Shown here in pieces: positions 38,420 through 48,800 of a stretch of DNA of 64,000 nt. Source of the DNA: Metellina segmentata (lineage: Eukaryota > Arthropoda > Arachnida > Araneae > Tetragnathidae). The stretch lies in the NCBI GenBank assembly GCA_947359465.1, contig OX375877.1, forward strand, positions 70,816,698 through 70,880,697, read 5' to 3'. The stretch's first letter is position 1; each line of letters opens with the position of its first letter. The position numbers and the translations under genes are program-made. The notes under the pieces were generated by a model that was given only the letters and a program-made list of their open reading frames with translations, ran no database searches and was not told the DNA's origin.

Positions 38420-39680
38420 TTAGGCAATAAACACTTCCTCAATATTTGTTCACGATCTGTTTTTCAGCTAAAAACGACAAATTTTAAACATTTCAATAGA
38501 AATTATTAAAAAGGGTAGAAAAGTCCTTAAAACAAAGTAGTTCTGCGTAATTAAAATAAGAAATTTTACATGTACTTTAAATCACAAGAAAAAGTTTAAA
38601 AACGTATATAAATGTTTCACATTTATGCATTGTCTGTGGGATGCTTTAACGATATTTTAACTAATCAATTTAATTTTATACTTAAGTTTTAAACTTTATC
38701 TTTTATTTATTTATTTGAAATTCCAATTCTATATATACGTATATATGGAATAGACATGTAGGATGTAGTTAAAATGTCATCTTTCTTTAACAAGAAGTAA
38801 CATTTTAAATGAATATTTAAATTTACTTTATCGTTACGCAACATTATTTATCGTACTTATATCGTATTATTATCTTACTTAAATATCGTACGTAACTAGA
38901 TAAAATAGTGATCCGTGTTGGAGTTAAAAATAATCGCTAAGACCGAACGATATTTCATTATAGTTTCCGTTTCCGTTTTATTTTGCGGATTAAGGATTTC
39001 AGCCAAAGAACAAAACAAATTAAAAGTTTTAACGGGAGTTTAGTTGTTCTTTTTTTATATCTCCTAGATCGTTACATATAGAGTAAAAATTTCTACAGGT
39101 TTGAAATTCGTGGAATCGATACCTAAAAATATGATTTTCTTTAAATAAATAGTTTTTAAATTGTAACTTTTATATTTTTTCCCATACGAAGTTGACCTCG
39201 ATCGGGTTTGAGAAATTGCAGATTCCATTTCATGTCCTCAAACAATTCCAGCGAATGAAAGTAAAACACATAAAAAAATTTTAATTCCTTTTCTTTTAAT
39301 TAAAATTCTTTTAAAAAGAATTTTTTTCAATTAAATATTTACATTTTCGTAAGAGATTGTGACGTCTCGCCGATTGGATCTCTTCGAAATTCAAATTTGG
39401 CTGCATTTGACAATGATGGGCAACGCCGTGATGGCTGTTATCGAATAGGCTACAAATTCCGAGCAAACCAAATCGGAATTCGTAGCTATCACCGGGGGTT
39501 AGCGAGCAGTGGTCACACCTGAGAAAGAACTGTCACGAGCAACGCCGTGCTGGCCACGCAATGGTTAGTTCGAATGTAAAACTTTTATGTCATCAGATAT
39601 GCTATTTGCGTCGAACTGAGCGTGGTGTAGGTATTTCGCGCACTTATATCAATCATTTGTTCACCTTAAAGGTGTGACGC
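38420..39680. other. Mostly unannotated; old repeat pieces
   Basis: 39060-39165 resembles the palindrome inside the MITE at 54440-55195 ('tcgatacctaaaaatatgat' versus the reversed arm). 39440-39520 has a 'accgggggttagcgagcagt' block like the 3' region of the Helitron family. No gene seen. Confidence 0.35.
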
Positions 39681-39789
39681 GTTTACTTTCAAGAAGGATT
39701 CAGTATCGGATGTTCGGATCTGTTTGGATTACCCCTCTCTCGATCTTTCTTCCTGTTAACGTTTTCTATAATTTTTCTTGTGTTTATTA

Positions 39790-40005
39790 TGCCTATTGTG
39801 GATTGTTTGAAATTTTTATTTTTAATTTTTATAACGGTACTTTTTTCATTTAAAAATAAAACATCGACAACGTAAAAACATCGACAGGTATAAACATCGA
39901 TGTTACAAAAACATCGACACCAATACATCGATGTTAAATACATCGATGTTTTTAAAAAAACATCGATGTTTTGAAAACATCGACATCGATGTCGCATCCC
40001 TACTT
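39790..40005 (-). repeat. End fragment of the CATCGATG hAT family
   Basis: A run of 'aaaacatcgatgtttt' hairpins ends in 'cgatgtcgcatccctac', the terminus of the element at 46827-47722. The subterminal part ('ataacggtacttttttcatt') matches the reverse of 46930-46970. The other end was not found. Confidence 0.6.
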
Positions 40006-40357
40006 ACAACCTCAATCTGTAGTACTTACAACCATGAAAATTGGCCCACAGATAGTCCTAAAAGTGCCCTTGAAGCTCCAATTTTAAAATCTAAAGTTTG
40101 TTTTCCTGCAATAAGGGGAAATGGACTAGGAAACACGTTCTACAGGAAACTGAAAGAATAGAATGGTTCCTAATTTGGTAACCCGTTTTTCTCAAAAGCA
40201 TAACTTTGGCAAAGGAACGCCGTTGAGTAATAATTAAATTACTTAACTTTTCATAACTTACATTTTGTAGTGAAACACAAAAAGCTTAAAGGAAAAATTA
40301 ATTGATCATAAAAGTGTAATTTTGCTATTTGAGATCTGGCCAACCAGAAATGTTTTA

Positions 40358-40990
40358 TCTATATATATAAATCTTTTACGTGGCACGCAAAAAAGACGTT
40401 ATTTGTCAACGCGTTTTGGCAACATTGTACGATTGTAAGTTTACCACAAAGCCTCGTCCATCAATTGAATTTATAGCGTTATCGGATGAAATTTTATTGA
40501 AAAAAAAAATTTTAGTTGAGCTATTGCAGCTTATAATAGAACTCAAAGAAAGCGGTTGATCTTTTCAGGGCCATTTAAAAAACGGTCCTTTTTATGGCCA
40601 ACGATTATAGTTCAACAATACGCTTGCACTATAAATTTCGGCAACAAACTAAATGAAAAAGCTTGGGTGGTTCGAGTGCTGGGGAAATGTACAAACAAAC
40701 AACATGATGGGTATTCACTTTCCAAAGCAACGCTCATATTTCGAATCAAAATTTGCTCAAAGTTTTCATTTGAATTCTAATTTCAGAGGTACTGTATATA
40801 TATTTCAGTAATACAGCAAATTTAGATTTGAAAAACATTTTTTTGGAATATCATATTTTGTAAACAATCCCTTCTGCTAGGACACATGTCTTCATTGATG
40901 AGAACGAAGCGAACATAGAATTGCGCAGCGAACTAATGAGGATTGCGAAGCAATCCTCCGCGGGTTATAGAGCAGGGGGCGGGCCCCTAG
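40358..40990 (+). mobile_element. Non-autonomous Helitron, copy 3
   Basis: Starts TCTATATATATAAATCTTTT with A before it (40357) and ends 'gggggcgggcccctag' with T after it (40991). 633 bp. The middle ('cggttgatcttttcagggcc') and the 3' palindromes follow the other copies; it lacks part of the 'ggttggcgagcgtcagcgag' segment just before the terminal hairpin. Confidence 0.8.
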
Positions 40991-41411
40991 TTTTATAAAT
41001 TTGATTTAGAATCCCGTGTTTGTGTATTTGAGTTAACACATGGAAATGCCGCGGTCATATTTAAGCATTACTAAATTTCATAAATCATTTATGGTCTTTA
41101 TCAATATTTTTCTAATGTCTATTTTCGAATTGCTCTATTTCAGCTCAGAAACTCGAAATTCGACACTTTGCCCATCTTTCGTTTTTTCAGAATTCTGCAA
41201 TTTTTCTTCGTGATTTCTTTGCGATCCCCAACCCTCGTCTTAAAAATCGAAGTTTTGTTGTTAGACCGTAACAGGTGGATTAACTGTTTAATTAACTGCT
41301 AAATCTTATCAAAGCATAACCTAGCAAATAATAAAAATACTTTGTCTTTATTTTCGTTCTGATTCGGGATTTGTAAAACATGATTAGCAAGATTTCAGAA
41401 AACACAAACTA

Positions 41412-42412
41412 CAGAGTGTCCTAAAAGTTCCCTCATACTCCAATTAAAAAATAATTATTGATATTTTTTTTTTGTTTGAATTATTGAATTTTATCGTTTG
41501 CTTATTGTTTTATCGAGTCTTTAATATTTATCGTTTGGTTTTCTTCGCACTCAAGTTGTGCGATAATAAAGTTCCACTTCAGTTTATTTTCCATTGCAAG
41601 ATGAATTTCTCATGCATTCAGAGAATTGCGCTGTTTGAGGTTTATTTTGAATATAAATCATATGAACGATGTAAAGAATTTTGGCGACACAAATATCCAA
41701 ATGATGCAATACCGAGTAACGATACGCTATATCAACTCGTTCGGCGATTTCGTGAGACAAGTTCGGTGGAACACAAAACACAGGAGTGGAAGACCGAAAG
41801 TCGTTACACCAGACTTTGTGCAAGAAACTCAACGGAGGATATATTGGAATCCCCTCATCATTCCGTGATGGGGGATCATTCCGTGATACAAATGGGCACA
41901 TCACATGGATCAATACGTAAGGCTTTAAGAGCTTTGCATTTTCATTCTTATCGTGTAAAAATGTTACTGGAGCTAAAGCCAAAGGACAATGAGAATCGGC
42001 TTAATTATTGCCGATGGTATTGCGATCGACTCATCTCAAGAAAAATTTGGCCACGTTTCCCTGATCTAAGCATTCCTGACTTTTTTCTGTGGGAATATTT
42101 AAAGAACAAAATGAATGCAGATAATCACCAAATAATAGCTTATCAGAAAATTGCTATTACTCAAAGGATACAAGAAGTCACTCCTAGCATCTTGAAACGC
42201 GTTTCTAAAAATAAGCACAAACGACTTCAGCTTTGCCAACAAGAAAAGGGTGGAACTATCGAACATTTATTATAAATGTAAGTTAAAACTTTTTTCATAC
42301 GTTAGGTTAAAAAGGCTTTTTACCATTGGCATAAAAATAATTGTTTTAAAGTTTGTTGTTTTTGTATAATAAATTCACGAATCGTCAGTACGGGAACTTA
42401 TAGGACACCCTT
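41412..42412 (+). mobile_element. Mariner-like element with deleted catalytic core
   Basis: Inverted ends: left CAGAGTGTCCTAAAAGTTCC, right read in reverse AAGGGTGTCCTATAAGTTCC. TA flanks at 41410-41411 and 42413-42414. About 1 kb, shorter than a complete element because the transposase lacks its central part. The family differs from both Tc1 elements nearby, judging by TIR and transposase. Confidence 0.85.
41601..42275 (+). pseudogene. Mariner-like transposase, internally deleted
   Basis: Begins MNFSCIQRIALFEVYFEYKS with a helix-turn-helix region (LYQLVRRFRETSSVEHK). Between about 41765 and 41868 the authentic frame is the +1 frame (HRSGRPKVVTPDFVQETQRR). The original frame then resumes: MGTSHGSIRKALRALHFHSY, ELKPKDNENRLNYCRWYCDR. 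Directly afterwards the sequence jumps to KIWPRFPDLSIPDFFLWEYL, the position of the third acidic residue. The segment with the first and second catalytic Asp is deleted. It has two compensating frameshifts plus the deletion and cannot act. Confidence 0.8.
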
Positions 42413-42889
42413 TACATTCTGTAACTGATGCCAATATCTCAACTGGGAATTTTTAAATGGAATATGTAGAATTTTATTTATTTGTATATAAAAGAAAAAT
42501 TTAGTATGTCGTTGGAAAATTTCATAAGTATTAGATTTTTGAAAGTTGGATGTGTTCCTAAAAATAATCTTCAAATCACGATTATATCTAGGCGTGTTTT
42601 CGCTGTTCGATTCTACATACATCCGTAAACACACAACTCTTTTGCAAGAAATTTTTATTTAATTAAATATAAAATAAGAACCAAAACTCATGTTTAAGAA
42701 CTTTAAAATGCAATACGAATGACAATCACATCCATAATCTAGCTCATCTAGGTATGTTTGTTTCACAGACACAAGCTGAAAAAGGCCCTTATTTCCTTGT
42801 AGTTTCTTTTTTTTTTATATGAACAGTGAATAAAAATGTAAAACGGACAACAGAGTGAAATCTCTCTATATTAAAAAAAAGTTACCGCC

Positions 42890-43130
42890 TCCGCAGGATT
42901 GAAAACTCGCTTTTTTTGCTCGATTTGTAGACGATTTCCCGAGATAGTGTGGATCTGAAAATTACAAAATTGACATGGTTTGTTCAAAATTGCACAGGGA
43001 ACAAGAAGATTTTTTTAGCGATGCTTTTATTAGTTTAGTGTTTAATAAGTGTCAAAGTTAAAAGAGCGAAATTTCTAACGCGAGTGAGCAAAAGACGTAC
43101 AATTTTCAGTCTTCAGTTTTTTTTAGAGTA
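42890..43130 (+). repeat. Dispersed repeat, copy shared with 45000-45205
   Basis: 'gacatggtttgttcaaaatt' + 'gcacagggaac' and 'agtgtttaataagtgtcaaa' have counterparts at 45100-45190 ('aacatggtttattcaaaact', 'gtacagtgaac', 'gcattaagtgttaaagtcaa'). The Tc1 element at 43198 landed just downstream. Confidence 0.5.
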
Positions 43131-43197
43131 CCTCTAAATGTGAATTTTTGCACGACGGCGAGTTTTTTTAGAAATTTCAACTTGGTTCCTGATAATA

Positions 43198-44518
43198 CAC
43201 TGCTGGCCACCCAAATTGCAACACCAAGAAAGACAAGAGATATCACAACAAAATTTATTTTGTAGATAGCATGTTGACCAAGTATCAAATGATTAAATTT
43301 ATAGACTTCTGTGAAGTGTGGTTCCTACCAAAATCAGTAGCCAGAGTAGCCGCCATTGTTGGAGATCACCGCTGCCACACGCCTCGGCATTGATTCAGAG
43401 AGACTTTGGATGTGTTCTTGGGGTACAGCAGATCAAGCAGCTTCCACACGTTGCCAAAGTTGATCTGGTGTGGCAGCTGGGGATGTAATCTGGGTCAATC
43501 GTTGAGTAACCATGGACCACATTTTTTTTATCGGCGAAAGATCCGGAGAGCGAGCTGGCCAGGGAAGCAATTCAATCTGGCGATTGACGAAGAGTCCTTG
43601 GACAATGCGTGCCACGTGTGGTCGCGCATTACCCTCTGTTTAAAGTACCGGCAATGCGTACTAGAGGAGTTAGAGAGTGATATCCAATACCGCTCCATAC
43701 CATAATACCCGGTGCAGGACCAGTGTGGCGGTGCATAACGCAGCTGTTCAGCACCCTCTCTCTACGGTGTCTCCAGACTCGAATCCGACCATCGTGGTGT
43801 TGCAGACAGAAGCGTGACTCGTCAGTAAAAACAATTTCATTCCATTCTGCCGTCCACATCCTTCTTTCATCGCACCATTGGCGGCGGAGACGTCTGTGGT
43901 TCTGCGTCAAGGGTAGACGAAGCAATGGACGTCCTACGGACAGACCACTCTGTTGTAAACGGCGTCGAATGGTACGCGCAGACACTGGATGATGCGTTAC
44001 ATACTGAATGTGCTGTACTATGGTTCGTGATGTGGCAGAGCGATCCGTCACTGCCATACGCACAATATGCCTGTCATCACGTGAAGTGGTGCACTGAGGT
44101 GGATGCGATCAAACACGTCGGTCCGTCGTACCCTCCTGCATCCAACGATCCCATATACAGTTGTTTGGTTTCGTTCAAAACGACTACCGATTTTCCTGAA
44201 AGATAATCCACAATCTCGGTAGGCCACTATCCTTCCTCTGTCGAACTCGGATACTTGATCAAAAGATGATCGCTGTTTTCTACGAGGCATGATCGTTTTT
44301 TTGAAAAAACCACAAGAAAAACGCACTTGCCGTACTTGAAATCGTCGAAATCTCCAAGCCTTAAATAGCGCTTTGAAGTGGCGCCACAGGAGCGCGAGAT
44401 GTGCGTCTGCGCTGAAATTCTAATCATTTGTATATCTCACCTCCGCTAATTCATGTTGTAAATTTCATATTATTTTCATGCTTCTTTCAGGGTGTTGCAT
44501 TTACGGTGGTCAGTAGTG
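43198..44518 (-). mobile_element. Tc1-like element with TIRs and TA duplication
   Basis: The left end is CACTGCTGGCCACCCAAATT + GCAACACC; the right end in reverse is CACTACTGACCACCGTAAAT + GCAACACC. Flanking TA at 43196-43197 and 44519-44520. 1321 bp. Its transposase is on the minus strand. Confidence 0.9.
43390..44290 (-). pseudogene. Tc1-like transposase pseudogene
   Basis: Starts MPRRKQRSSFDQVSEFDRGR at 44290 with the first helix-turn-helix (VAYRDCGLSFRKIGSRFERN). A frameshift near 44060 leads into RMAVTDRSATSRTIVQHIQY, HPVSARTIRRRLQQSGLSVG and the first catalytic Asp in EIVFTDESRFCLQHHDGRIR. The frame ends near 43629 after LVRIAGTLNRG; the second Asp region is damaged, with only a piece (NARPHVARIVQGLF, mixed frames) left. 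The C-terminal part LLPWPARSPDLSPIKKMWSM has Lys where the third catalytic Glu is expected (usually SPIENMW), so it could not be active even if the frames were intact. Confidence 0.85.
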
Positions 44519-44564
44519 TATTTTTTTAATTTGCGAAAAAACGGGACATTCTTGTTACTTTTTT

Positions 44565-44890
44565 TTAAAACTGTCATATCTATATCTTATTACTATTAGT
44601 TTTTTAAATTTAAAAACATCACTGATTACAATTATTTTAAAAATTGGTTAATAAATAAAATCGACGCAAAAAAAAGTTGGTCATACAAATTTCGGAACGT
44701 TTAGATTGTAATTTCCGATACAAAACTAAAACTGTCATATCTATAGATTGATACTATTAGTTTTAAAATTTGAAAATACAACATGAAAGCTTAGAATGCA
44801 CTCTTTCGTATAGTATAATAATTTTAAAAATTGGTTCATAAATAAATTCGATGCGATAAAAAGATAATTTAGCGAAAGTGTACAAATTCT
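44565..44890. repeat. Direct repeat, two diverged ~160-bp copies
   Basis: 'aaactgtcatatctatatct' at 44567 and 'aaactgtcatatctatagat' at 44727 each begin a unit that continues 'actattagttttt...aaatt' and ends '...aattttaaaaattggtt' + 'ataaataaa..cga'. Non-coding. Confidence 0.6.
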
Positions 44891-44939
44891 TTTTCACATA
44901 AGTGGACGATGAAATGTCAAAAGCATTCGATGAAACCAA

Positions 44940-45460
44940 GGCCAGCTCGCTGTGACGTCATGAAAGAACGGAAGGGAGAGGAGGAGGTTTTTTGACGTCG
45001 CAGGAGGACTCTGCGATAGGAGTGTTGGTGTGGGCTCTCTTTTTCGCGCTCATTCACAGACTGTTTCCCGAGAAAGTAGAGATCACAAATTTACGAGATT
45101 AACATGGTTTATTCAAAACTGTACAGTGAACTAAATTGAGAAGGTTTTTGTACTTATGTGTCTATTATTTTAAGGTGCATTAAGTGTTAAAGTCAAAAAA
45201 AGGAATCACTTGCGAAAGGAGTATTGATTTGCGAAGCAAACCAAATGGGATTGTATTGCCATCTCCGGGGGATGGCGAGCGCTACCGAACAGGGGACGAA
45301 GCCCTCTTTGTGACGTCATGGACCGGAAAGCCAAATCAGGATAATACGAATTATTAAGATAGTTTAGCCGTTGCAGGAGATTGACTCTGCAAAAGGAGTG
45401 TTGGTTATCGAAGCAAACCAAATGCGATAGCGTAGCACTCCCCGGGGGATGGCGAGGATA
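44940..45460 (+). repeat. Old repeat blocks related to the Helitron 3' region
   Basis: Two blocks (45225-45310 and 45400-45475) carry 'gaagcaaaccaaatg.gat' followed by 'ccgggggatggcgag', like the 'gcgaagcaatcc...gggggttggcgagcg' segment before the Helitron hairpin. The first ends in 'ggggacgaagccctc', a hairpin in the same place. They are separated by a 'gactctgc..aggagtgttgg' motif that also occurs at 45005. TGACGTCA occurs at 44955 and 45311. Confidence 0.4.
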
Positions 45461-45754
45461 AGCGAGTTGATTAAAACAGTTATATCTCCGAAAAATTAAG
45501 ATAATTAAAAATACCCTTTAATTATTTAAATGTTGTTTATTGCACTCCTCCTTTAAATGCTAAAATTTAAAATGTTATTAAAATTTATGTTTTTGAGAAA
45601 TAAATGGAATTATGAAAGCTTTTATGTTTTTACTTCAATGTGAAAAATATAAATAAAATTAGAGTAAATAAAGTTTGTACAAACGGTAAATACACTTTAA
45701 TTGTAATAAATTAATACACGTCGTTGATTGAAACGAAGAGCACTGTGGCCTTCC

Positions 45755-45857
45755 TTAGCATTGTTGTACTGGCTGGTCTCTGCCTTTGAATTCATCCATA
45801 ATGTATAAAAGTCCGGTTCTTCGGGATAATACTCTGACAACCCATACAGGCAAAATA
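45755..45857 (-). CDS. SDR16C-like gene, last coding exon
   Basis: Preceded by 'cattttcatttatttcag'. In phase it reads ILPVWVVRVLSRRTGLLYIM then DEFKGRDQPVQQC and TAA. LLYIMDEFKGR corresponds to the conserved SDR16C tail (...MD.F.G.). An ATTAAA about 55 bp past the stop, at 45701-45696, is the nearest polyadenylation-like signal. Confidence 0.85.
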
Positions 45858-48800
45858 CTGAAATAAATGAAAATGACAGAAATATAAAAGCGAATTTTAG
45901 CAATATATCTCAACTATTATAAAAGGAAGTGTCGTTTTATTGTACGCAGTGTCCTGACGAATCTATGACACTTACACTAATGAAATTTGGAACACAGGTA
46001 GTGCGAATGTTTTGGGATTTGTGTGTCACGCCAGAATTTTAAAAATTATTCTAGAACATTTTAAAATGAATTTATTAGTTATTTTTTATTATTCTTTCTT
46101 CCGTTACGGAATGTGACGTCAGAAGATTATGCGAGCCGATTTAGCGATTTTCGACCTCTGACGTCACAAGGGTTTTCGTCCAAATTTGCTTTGGAACCAT
46201 GCCATCTTTCTTCCGTTACGGAATGTGACGTCAGAAGATTATGCGAGCCGATTTAGCGATTTTCGACCTCTGACGTCACAAGGGTTTTCGTCCAAATTTG
46301 CTTTGGAACCATGCCATATTTTCGATTCTAGCTTTTTTTTTTTACTCATGTTGTTGATAACAGCCACCTCGAGGCCATCACGGCGTTTGGTCTCACCTGA
46401 CCAAACGAAAAGATCTATCAAGGGATAGATGAATTCTCTAGATGACGTCACTAGTAGAATGATAACCATTTTTGCGTTAGATTGTGAGAGCTGTATTAAG
46501 ATCACAGTTACCGTGTTGCCTTTAGTAGCCGTAGGCTGAGCAGCAATGTACGGATGGAGGCCGTGATATGACATTCACAGTGTCTGCTATCATAGCGCCC
46601 CCATGTGGTTGAAAGTGATTAGCATCACCATGGCGATTAAACTATCTATCATGGGCAATCCATCGAATTTGTAAATTTTTGCGTGTTCAATTCACGTCCG
46701 AGTCACCAATATAGTACGCCGTAAAGAAACAGCGTAACTTTGTCTACCAAAAAGTACTTCATGGTAGCGTTGGGTCACACTGTTATAACTACTCAATCGT
46801 GATATAATTTTTGGAGTGGTAGCTATTAGGGATGCGACATCGATGTCGATGTTTTCAAAACATCGATGTTTTTTAAAAAACATCGATGTATTGGAGTCGA
46901 TGTTTTTGTAACATCGATGTTTATACTTGTCGATGTTTTAATTTTAAACGAAAAAAGTATCGTTATAAAAATTTTAAAATTAACAAAGTCGCATAATTTT
47001 TATAATCAGCAAATTGAACATACTTATAGACCAAAGTGGCCAAGAGTGAAGGACCTGAAAAGTAGGGATGCGACATCGTAGACGATGTTTTCAAAACATT
47101 GATGTTTTATAAAAACATCGATGCATTGGAGCCGATGTCGCATCAGTAGTTGCTAAACCAGTTTTAAGAACTGGGGGAAAAAAGTTTAAATACACTGAAT
47201 TTTAAAAACCTCGATGGTTTGGGGGCGATGCATTATCAACATCGATGTTTAAATCTTGAACACATATGTTTCAAAACATCGATGTTTTGCTGTCGATGTC
47301 GCATCTCTAGGTGTTAAACCAGTTTTAAAAAATGGGGAAAAAAGTTTAAATACACTGAATTTTAAAAACATCGATGGTTTTGGTGCGATGTATTATCAAC
47401 ATCGATATTTTAATTTTGAACATCGAAGTTTCAAAACATCGATGTTTTGCTGTCGATGTAGCATCACTAGTTGCTAAACCAGTTCTAAGAAATGGTGTGA
47501 AAAGTTTAAATTCACTGAATTTTAAAAACATCGATGTTTTGCCGTCGATGTTGCATGACTAGTTGCTAAACCAGTTTTAAGAAATGGGGGGGGGAAGTTT
47601 AAATTCACTGAATTTTAAAAACATCGATGTTTTTGGGTCGATGTATTATTAACATCGATGTTTTAATTTTGAACATCGATGTTTCAAAACATCGATGTTT
47701 TGCTGTCGATGTCGCATCCCTATTAGCTATGCTCGTTACAGTACTTATTGGTACTCATCCTTTCTGAATAAGCGTGGCAATAACTTATCTAACCTAACTG
47801 CTCTAATCACTGAATAATTTCGATGTATTATTTTTAATGACAAAATAAATAAGCGAAAAAAGCACTTATTTTTTTAGTTTTAAAGAGAAAACAATGCTAA
47901 ATTTTTAAGCTCCTGCATTATGGTATTTTTGAGTAACAAAAATTGCTCTTACAGGTGCAGTATCAGTGGAATCACCATAAATTCGGGGAGTAGCAGAACT
48001 TCCTTCTCCTCGACGATGGCTTGGATGGTTCGTGCTGCTACGTACTCTGGAGTATAACTTACTAGCAATCTGAAATAAAATTGTCTTTTAGAATTTCTCA
48101 AAAAACGTTCCTAAGTTGAGCGTTTTATTTATCAGATAGAAACGAAACGTTGTAAGTATCTTAAGTAAAGAAAGATTTCGATCAGATACACTATCCATTG
48201 AGTTCCGTATTTTGGTTCAAGTATACTTTTCAAATATAAAATAACTCTGAAAACAAAAGTTCTTTTTACGGTTTTTAATGTTACATATAGCTTTACTATC
48301 CCTATTGTTGAAAATACCTGAACGACGAGAAATCAAGTATTTAGAAGCAATTTTGAAGAGAGAAATTAAGCGTATACGTAAAAAACGCCTAAAAGACTTG
48401 CATCTAAATAAGAAATCAATCGAGTGTAATGATTCATCACGAGTTTCATTCAGAGAAGCCAAATTGCATTTTTGAGTTTATTGAGACAAACGGAAAGAGT
48501 GTCCCTTTGTTCAAATATAATTCAAATAATACAAGGACATATGACTGTGTACTTGAATTTTATGGTGTCTGTACTATCTTCGTGCATTTTGGATTAATCG
48601 AAATATTAGATGGATTTTGTAGATAGTGATAAAATAGCCAATTAATATTGTAGCTGGAATTAGGATGCAATTTTAAAACGGGTCTATAGGTTGCCCTCAG
48701 TAACGATACTATATCATCGGCTTACAAATGAAACACACAGTTTCAAATCTTTTAACTTTTCTAGACCTGAAAGTGGTGGACTTGAGACTGATGAATCACT

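Noticed and set aside
46827..47722. Regularly spaced palindromes looking like a CRISPR array
   Set aside because: Eukaryotic context, unequal spacing, repeated 'spacers' and hAT ends with a target duplication. It is a transposon-derived array.
48278..48475. Lys/Arg-rich open frame on the plus strand within the SDR intron
   Set aside because: Only about 50 convincing codons, no splice sites in phase, no domain; AT-rich sequence with AAA/AGA codons gives such frames by chance.
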